Positions 60,933 to 64,000 of a DNA stretch of 64,000 bases are shown piece after piece. The position numbers and the translations under genes are program-made. Under the pieces are notes generated by a model. The model searched no databases, was not told the DNA's origin, and worked only from the letters and a program-made list of their open reading frames with translations. The stretch spans positions 702,847-766,846 of the forward strand of contig NZ_JBHSXL010000009.1 of the NCBI RefSeq assembly GCF_042662125.1. Direction: 5' to 3'. Positions within the stretch are counted from its first letter, which is position 1; each line of letters opens with the position of its first letter. The DNA is from Halopenitus salinus (GTDB lineage: Archaea > Halobacteriota > Halobacteria > Halobacteriales > Haloferacaceae).

Positions 60933-62657
60933 ATGTCGAGCGATCCGGACCGAACGCGGCTCGCCGTCCTCGCCGTGGTCGCGGCCGCCGTTCTCGTTCG
61001 AGTGGCCGGACTCGGTGACAGACCGTTCCACTGGGACGAGGCCCGGGTCGGCTACTGGACGCTTCGATACGTCGAGACCGGCGTCCACGAGTATCGCCCG
61101 ATCGCGGGCGGGCCGCTCGTCTACCTCCTCGGCGGACGAACGCTCGCCGTGTTCGGCGCCAGCGATTTCGTCGCCAGGCTGCCGGTCGCGATCGCCTCCG
61201 GGCTGGTTCCGGCGGCCGCGCTCGCCTTCAGAGAGCACCTCCGGGACGACGAGACGGTCGCCGTCGCGGTCGTGCTGGCGTTCGCCCCTCCGCTCGTTCG
61301 ATACGGTCGATTCCTCCGCGGCGACGTCCTCGCCGCCGGTGCCGCGCTCGTCGCCGTCGGCTGGCTGCTCCGATGGGTGACCGTCTCGACCGACGGTCGG
61401 GAAGCAGACAGCGAGGACGCCTTCGACGCCCTCGGCCCCGATCGCCACCTCTACGCCGGCGTCGCGGCGTGGGTGATCGCGTTCGGGTTCTCCGGGTTCG
61501 CCGTCGCGACGTTGGTTCTCGTGCTCGCCGGCGCGCTCGTCGCCGTCGACCACGATCGGATCGACGGCGGCGACACGTCCACGGGACTCGCGGAGCGATC
61601 GGCTGCGGCCGGACGGTGGCTCCACGCGCGAGCGACGCCGCTCGCACGCGCGGTCTTCGTCCTCCTCGGCACGTGGGCCGTGGTGTTCGCCCCGCGCGGT
61701 GACGGGGTGGCGAGGGCGCTCGCGAATCCGATCGGCTTCGCCCGGACGACGTTTCGAGAGCCCGTGGCGGTCTTCGTCGGCGTTCGCGTGCTCGGGCGGG
61801 AGGGCACGGAGTTCCTCCCGTTCGTGACGGACGCGATCTCGACCGCCCTCGTCACCGCGGGGCCGCTCCTCGCGGTCGCAGTTGGTGGGCTCCTCGCCGA
61901 CCGATACGGACTCATCGAGCCCGCGAGGCGACGACACCGTCGAGTCGTCCTGTTCGCCTCCGCGTGGGCGGGTCTCGGGCTGATCGGCTATCCGGTCGTC
62001 GCCACCGTCGCCGCGCCCTGGACGAGCGTTCACGTCCTCGTTCCGGCGGCGATCCCGGCTGGCGTCGGACTGGCCGCGATCTATCGGTACGGTCGAGGAG
62101 AACGCGGGTTCACTCGATCGGAGGCCGACGGAGATCGCCGCGCCGCCCGAGCCGCGGTCGCGACGCTGCTTCTCGCCGCGGTCGCGATCCACGGGGCCGT
62201 GGTGGTCCTCGACGACGTCGCAACCTCGCCGTCCCCGGACGGCCGGTTCGCCCAGTACGGCCAGCCGGCCGACGACCTCGAACCGCTCGTCGGGGAGATG
62301 GAGACCGCCCTCGCGAGCGTCGACTCGCCGAACGACCGGGTCGTGTGGGTCGGCGAACGGTACGTCGCGAGCGACGAGTCGGCCCTGGACCGGCCGCCGA
62401 TCGAGGCTGAATCGGATCGCGCCGCCTTCGGCGAGCGGCTGCCGATGGCCTGGTACGTCGAGCGAACCGGTGCGGAGACGGCCGCGGTCGCACGCCCCGG
62501 GGACCTCGAGGGCGAACCGGCGGTCGTGATCGCCGATCCGGCCCACGAGGGTACCCTCTCCGAGCGGCTTTCGAACCACCGGACGCGGACGGTCCGGCTG
62601 GGGTTGTGGAACCGGGAGGTCGTCGTCTTCCTCGCGGGTTCCGGGCCGGGGTCGTGA
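60933..62657 (+). CDS. Agl23-like membrane protein (TIGR03663 family, flippase-activity-associated)
   Basis: A 574-residue polytopic membrane protein, predicted glycosyltransferase-like, of the family annotated as flippase-activity-associated protein Agl23 in haloarchaea. It starts MSSDPDRTRLAVLAVV and has about ten hydrophobic segments. Near the N-terminus RPFHWDEARVGYWTLRYVETG is the GT-C-like loop with the D-E pair found in this family, and GGRTLAVFGASDFVARLPVAI follows. A soluble C-terminal domain includes DRVVWVGERYVASDESAL. A role in lipid-linked oligosaccharide handling for N-glycosylation is inferred from family membership only. It is convergent with tfb. Confidence 0.8.
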   Translation: MSSDPDRTRLAVLAVVAAAVLVRVAGLGDRPFHWDEARVGYWTLRYVETGVHEYRPIAGGPLVYLLGGRTLAVFGASDFVARLPVAIASGLVPAAALAFREHLRDDETVAVAVVLAFAPPLVRYGRFLRGDVLAAGAALVAVGWLLRWVTVSTDGREADSEDAFDALGPDRHLYAGVAAWVIAFGFSGFAVATLVLVLAGALVAVDHDRIDGGDTSTGLAERSAAAGRWLHARATPLARAVFVLLGTWAVVFAPRGDGVARALANPIGFARTTFREPVAVFVGVRVLGREGTEFLPFVTDAISTALVTAGPLLAVAVGGLLADRYGLIEPARRRHRRVVLFASAWAGLGLIGYPVVATVAAPWTSVHVLVPAAIPAGVGLAAIYRYGRGERGFTRSEADGDRRAARAAVATLLLAAVAIHGAVVVLDDVATSPSPDGRFAQYGQPADDLEPLVGEMETALASVDSPNDRVVWVGERYVASDESALDRPPIEAESDRAAFGERLPMAWYVERTGAETAAVARPGDLEGEPAVVIADPAHEGTLSERLSNHRTRTVRLGLWNREVVVFLAGSGPGS

Positions 62658-62760
62658 TGCGGTCGGATATTTCGGCGAGGACTGTGGTGACTAATGTGAC
62701 GATCACCCAGGAGTTCCGCTCAGATCGAGGTGATCGCGAACACGTTCAAGCGGTACCGTT

Positions 62761-62775
62761 CGTCACGGCGTGACG
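62761..62775. terminator. Short inverted repeat between convergent genes
   Basis: CGTCAC GGC GTGACG (6-bp arms) lies between the ends of the Agl23-like and tfb genes, 13 bp past the tfb stop. It is not followed by a T-run, so its terminator role is uncertain. Confidence 0.35.
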
Positions 62776-62787
62776 GTAGGGATTCCT

Positions 62788-63738
62788 TCAGCGGAACCCC
62801 ATCGCCTCGATCTGCTCTTGATACCGGTTGCGGATGGTGACCTCCGTCACCTGGGCGACGCTTGCGACCTCGCGTTGGGTCTTCTTCTCGTTGCACAGAA
62901 GCGAGGCGGCGTAGATCGCCGCCGCGGCGAAGCCGGTCGGCGACTTCCCGGAGAGCAGCCCCTCCTCGGCGGAGACGTCGATGATCTCCGTCGCCTTCGT
63001 CTGGACCTCCTCGCTGAGGTCGAGCGCGGAGGCGAACCGGGGGACGAACTGCTTGGGATCGACCGGCTTGAGTTCGAGGCCGAGCTCCTGGGAGATGTAC
63101 CGATACGTCCGGCCGATCTCCTTTTGCGGGACGCGTGAGACCTCCGCGACCTCGTCGAGCGACCGGGGGATCCCCTCCTGTCTGCAGGCGGCATACAAAG
63201 CGGAGGTGGCGACCCCCTCGATCGACCGCCCGCGAATGAGGTCCTCGTCGAGCGCCCGCCGGTAGATGACCGACGCCACCTCACGAACCGACCGGGGCAC
63301 CCCCAGCGCCGAGGCCATGCGGTCGATCTCGGAGAGCGCGAACTGCAGGTTCCGCTCGCCCGCGTCCTTCGTGCGAATGCGCTCCTGCCACTTGCGCAGT
63401 CGGTGCATCTGCGAGCGCTTCTCCGAGGAGAGCGACCGGCCGTAGGCGTCCTTGTCCTTCCAGTCGATCGTCGTCGTCAGCCCCTTGTCGTGCATCGTCT
63501 CCGTGATCGGGGCGCCGACACGGGATTTCGACTGTCGCTCCGAATGGTTGAACGCCCGCCACTCGGGACCGCGGTCGATCTGGCGTTCGTCGATGACCAA
63601 CCCGCAGTCATCACACACCAGCTCGTGGTCGGCGTCGGCGACGATCTCCGCGGAGCCGCACTCCGGACAGGACAGCGTTTCCTCGGCCTCCTGTTCGACG
63701 TCCCGTTCCTGCTGTCGCTGTCTGCTCGGACGTTCCAT
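62788..63738 (-). CDS. tfb: Transcription initiation factor IIB
   Basis: Archaeal TFB, which binds the TBP-TATA complex and BRE and recruits RNA polymerase. The 316-residue product has an N-terminal zinc ribbon with C24, C27, C42 and C45 (CPECGS, CDDCG), a B-reader/linker region (GPEWRAFNHSERQSKSRVGAP near residue 57) and two cyclin repeats (first about 120-205 with YAACRQEGIPRSLDEVAEV, second about 215-305 with KSPTGFAAAAIYAASLL and the VASVAQVTEVTIRNRY helix-turn-helix). Haloarchaea carry several TFB paralogues; which one this is cannot be told. Leaderless start at 63738 with a TATA box about 28 bp upstream. Confidence 0.95.
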   Translation of the reverse strand: MERPSRQRQQERDVEQEAEETLSCPECGSAEIVADADHELVCDDCGLVIDERQIDRGPEWRAFNHSERQSKSRVGAPITETMHDKGLTTTIDWKDKDAYGRSLSSEKRSQMHRLRKWQERIRTKDAGERNLQFALSEIDRMASALGVPRSVREVASVIYRRALDEDLIRGRSIEGVATSALYAACRQEGIPRSLDEVAEVSRVPQKEIGRTYRYISQELGLELKPVDPKQFVPRFASALDLSEEVQTKATEIIDVSAEEGLLSGKSPTGFAAAAIYAASLLCNEKKTQREVASVAQVTEVTIRNRYQEQIEAMGFR

Positions 63739-63761
63739 TATAAGGTTTGTGGTCGGTGGTG

Positions 63762-63771
63762 CATTTAAACC
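63762..63771 (-). promoter_or_regulatory. TATA box of tfb
   Basis: GGTTTAAATG on the minus strand, about 28 bp upstream of the ATG at 63738. Confidence 0.6.
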
Positions 63772-63873
63772 TTGGTGACGGATCGAAAACGTGCATCCGT
63801 GATCGATTCCAGTCACATGACTGGTTCCCTGGTTGATCCCGAACGAGTGGCGTGCCGGGACGAGCGTGCCGAG

Positions 63874-64000
63874 CTATAGTAGCCGATAGAATTTTTTACT
63901 CAGAGATTAATATAGTATCTAATGGATCACCTCAACGAGATCTCCGTCGAAGAACTCCAAGAGGCGCTTGACAATGTTGACGGAAACAAGCCGACACAAC
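63874..64000 (+). mobile_element. Left end of a probable IS630-type insertion sequence (partial)
   Basis: From about 63874 the DNA turns AT-rich (CTATAGTAGCC, then TTTTTTACTCAG) and leads to a transposase start at 63922. The exact terminal inverted repeat cannot be set because the right end lies outside the window; an end near the CTATAG at 63874 is a guess, as IS630 elements insert at TA dinucleotides. Confidence 0.5.
63922..64000 (+). CDS. Probable IS630-family transposase (5' fragment)
   Basis: Only 26 codons are visible before the window ends: MDHLNEISVEELQEALDNV followed by DGNKPTQ. This N-terminus matches haloarchaeal IS630-type transposases, which begin with a similar helix before a helix-turn-helix domain. 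Codon use (CTT, GTT, AAT) is less GC-biased than the neighbouring genes, as expected for a mobile element. AT-rich sequence immediately upstream would supply the promoter. Completeness cannot be judged. Confidence 0.6.
   Translation, partial: MDHLNEISVEELQEALDNVDGNKPTQ

Overview
This window is a stretch of haloarchaeal chromosome, most likely Halorubrum or a close relative in the Haloferacales. It has very high GC, strongly acidic predicted proteins, archaeal information-processing genes (TFB, RpoL, S15, S3Ae, KEOPS Pcc1, RNase P proteins, CDC48, RPA) and haloarchaeal hallmarks such as a FolC-FolP fusion, AglJ and Agl23-type glycosylation proteins and a squalene synthase. Many genes look leaderless: a TATA-like box lies about 25-30 bp upstream of the start codon. 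About 57 protein genes are supported. I see no rRNA, tRNA or CRISPR array. Long open frames opposite real genes are a by-product of the GC bias and are not listed.

Layout. Positions 1-1622 (minus) hold Rpp30, Pop5 and the start of the proteasome alpha subunit, an archaeal RNA-processing/proteasome neighbourhood. The folCP fusion follows (1711-4323), then a potassium uptake block of two TrkH subunits and one TrkA (4372-8935). A small zinc-finger gene and an unexplained 343-bp spacer precede the ribosomal operon S15 / DHH-family protein / Pcc1 / S3Ae (9540-12322), rpoL and, on the other strand, hisF. Positions 13800-19742 carry a divergent pair of uncharacterised genes, an orphan PilB/PilC-type secretion pair and two small haloarchaeal genes. 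Positions 19774-25812 (all minus) hold AglJ, threonyl-tRNA synthetase, an aldehyde ferredoxin oxidoreductase and an acyl-CoA dehydrogenase. Positions 25970-34349 hold squalene synthase, small RNA-binding and thioredoxin-like proteins, a xanthine/uracil permease with a possible operator, HflX, a DUF2209-like gene with a damaged or mis-started 5' end, and an SMP-30 family protein.

Positions 34405-38596 combine a molybdenum/tungsten formate dehydrogenase-type subunit with MoaC (cofactor synthesis) and NnrD (NAD(P)HX repair). Positions 39218-52827 form a DNA-metabolism region: an XPD/DinG-type iron-sulfur helicase, an RPA operon (RPA, its COG3390 partner, a calcineurin-like phosphoesterase), an Lhr-type helicase, a rhomboid protease and CDC48, with a riboflavin-pathway reductase inserted. 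The last part holds a lipoprotein, UPF0058 and ribbon-helix-helix proteins, a YedY-like molybdoenzyme, isochorismate synthase (menaquinone), a PAC2 proteasome-assembly chaperone, a NOL1/NOP2/Sun RNA methylase with a small partner, a CDF metal transporter, an RNase H-like nuclease, Agl23 and TFB. The right edge runs into the 5' end of what looks like an IS630-type transposase in AT-rich DNA.

Most of the window is ordinary core haloarchaeal genome. The most worthwhile loose ends are the 5' end of the DUF2209-like gene, the DHH protein that seems to lack its metal-binding residues, the spacer before S15, the inverted repeat over the permease promoter, and the in-frame tandem repeats inside Lhr and CDC48. 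I did not find clear evidence of a wholly new system.
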